Positions 12,230 through 13,156 of a stretch of DNA of 13,156 bases are shown one piece after another. The notes beneath the pieces were generated by a model, which saw only the letters and a program-made list of their open reading frames with translations, did no database searches and had not been told where the DNA came from. Position numbers and translations under genes: made by a program. Each line of letters begins with the position of its first letter. The first letter of the stretch is position 1. Source of the stretch: Lachnospiraceae bacterium. Lineage in GTDB: Bacteria > Bacillota > Clostridia > Lachnospirales > Lachnospiraceae. The stretch lies in the NCBI GenBank assembly GCA_024691065.1, contig JAILOA010000236.1, positions 1 through 13,156 on the forward strand, in the 5' to 3' direction.

Positions 12230-13156
12230 TTATAATACTCCAACAACAACCTTCTTCTTAGCTTTTTTCATCATAAGCTTCTTAGCGCCCTTAGCTTTAA
12301 TAATCTTGGTGTAAAGAGCTTTCTTCTTCTTAGGTACCTTAATAGAAAGTTTCTTACCTGTGAAGTTAAACTTGAATGCGTTCTTAGCAACTGTCTTAGC
12401 TGTTAAAGCAGTAGTATCAAGTTCAATAGTTTTAAGCTTCTTAGCGCCTACAAATGCGTTAGCTTCAATTGTAGAAATTGTGCTTGGCATATAAATGTAA
12501 GTTGCTTTCTTGCACTTACTAAATGCTTTCTTACTGATAGTAGTTACATCAAATGTAAATCCGTTAGCATCAGCAACTTCTTCAGCAACTTCAACTTCCT
12601 TAACGTTAGCAGCAGCTGTAAGAGCAGCAGTACCACTAATCATGTTGTTACCTGAATCAAAACTAGCAGGTGTAAGTACTGTATAAGTAGCACCATCTAA
12701 AGTAATAGTAGTTCCTGCAGGTGAAGACTCAAGCTTAGTAACAGTCTGAACCTTTGTATTGTTAGTAACTGCAGAACCGGAAGATGTCTTAGCACCTGAA
12801 GAGTTCAAATCAAATGCTACACCACCTGTACCTGATTCATTTGTTTCCTCAACGATCTTGTAATCAACGATGTTTCCTGCAGCATCAAGTGTAACACCTC
12901 TGTTAGAAACATACTTATAATTTGGATTAAGAGTAGCAGCGTACTTCTTACCGGCTGTAAGACGAGTATCAGCATCAGATGCCTCTGTATTAGCAGCATC
13001 GAAGATGTCACCTGAAAGTGTAAACACAAGTTCAAGAGACTTGGTTGGCTTTGCATCAAACTTTGTAGTATCTCTTGTTGCCTGTCCGTTGTCATCAAGA
13101 CAGTTAACAAGTGAAGCTGACTTATGGCTATCATAAGTATTAATAAGCATAGCTGA
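12230..13156 (-). CDS. Secreted protein with C-terminal LRR_5/lysine-rich module, 5' end outside window
   Basis: The minus-strand frame is open from the window edge to TAA at 12230-12232. The first Met (13150) has no signal peptide and the frame continues past it, so the true start lies beyond the window. About 195 residues at the visible N-terminal side are unrecognised, rich in Thr, Ala, Asn and Ser, with beta-strand-like segments (SLELVFTLSGDIF, YKYVSNRGVTL). The last ~160 residues form a module: GTTITLDGATYTVL, then LRR_5 turns (ISKKAFSKCKKATYIYMP, IEANAFVGAKKL, VAKNAFKF), then LSIKVPKKKKALYTKIIKAK and a KKAKKK tail. The same order ends the 1815-residue protein, with lower identity. There is no sortase signal. 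It is probably a surface or secreted protein of unknown function; export is inferred from family context because the N-terminus is missing. Confidence 0.8.
   Translation of the reverse strand, partial: SAMLINTYDSHKSASLVNCLDDNGQATRDTTKFDAKPTKSLELVFTLSGDIFDAANTEASDADTRLTAGKKYAATLNPNYKYVSNRGVTLDAAGNIVDYKIVEETNESGTGGVAFDLNSSGAKTSSGSAVTNNTKVQTVTKLESSPAGTTITLDGATYTVLTPASFDSGNNMISGTAALTAAANVKEVEVAEEVADANGFTFDVTTISKKAFSKCKKATYIYMPSTISTIEANAFVGAKKLKTIELDTTALTAKTVAKNAFKFNFTGKKLSIKVPKKKKALYTKIIKAKGAKKLMMKKAKKKVVVGVL

Overview
The window looks like a chromosomal segment from a low-GC Firmicute, most likely a Lachnospiraceae-type gut or rumen Clostridium relative (Butyrivibrio/Roseburia/Eubacterium-like). 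This rests on AT-rich non-coding DNA, a Cna_B surface protein with a QTSDD-type sorting signal, BspA-type leucine-rich-repeat proteins with lysine-rich C-termini, and an IleS2-type isoleucyl-tRNA synthetase. The genus cannot be fixed from this sequence.

Layout. (1) 2-2539, plus strand: the 3' part of a large pilin/adhesin-like protein. It has at least three tandem beta-rich repeats, three Cna_B/SpaA domains, a Thr/Pro stalk, an Asp/Gly/Ser linker and a sortase signal. (2) 2540-3141: a 600-base non-coding stretch with two and a bit copies of a ~73-bp repeat, a strong hairpin terminator, a promoter candidate, and two overlapping dyads just before the next gene. (3) 3142-8589, plus: an 1815-residue secreted protein with a transglutaminase-like Cys-His-Asp domain, two LRR blocks each followed by a related unnamed domain, a repetitive linker, and a C-terminal LRR module with a basic tail. 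(4) 8590-8723: a short spacer with a clear sigma-A-type promoter. (5) 8724-11876, plus: ileS, complete. (6) 11877-12229: a 350-base convergent spacer with the ileS terminator, an array of 19-bp repeats, a hairpin serving the minus-strand gene and an AT-rich palindrome. (7) 12230-13156, minus: the 3' part of another secreted protein ending in the same kind of LRR/lysine-rich module as gene 3.

How it fits together. Three large cell-surface genes surround one housekeeping gene, and each seems to be its own transcription unit. Two ways of staying at the surface appear side by side: a sortase signal in the first protein, and a shared C-terminal LRR_5/lysine-rich module in the other two. The most notable points are the duplicated [head-LRR-unnamed domain] unit and the transglutaminase-like domain of the 1815-residue protein, the shared C-terminal module, the in-frame repeat arrays, the IleS2 type of the synthetase with no T-box before it, and the non-coding repeat families. 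No RNA genes, CRISPR arrays or transposase genes were seen.
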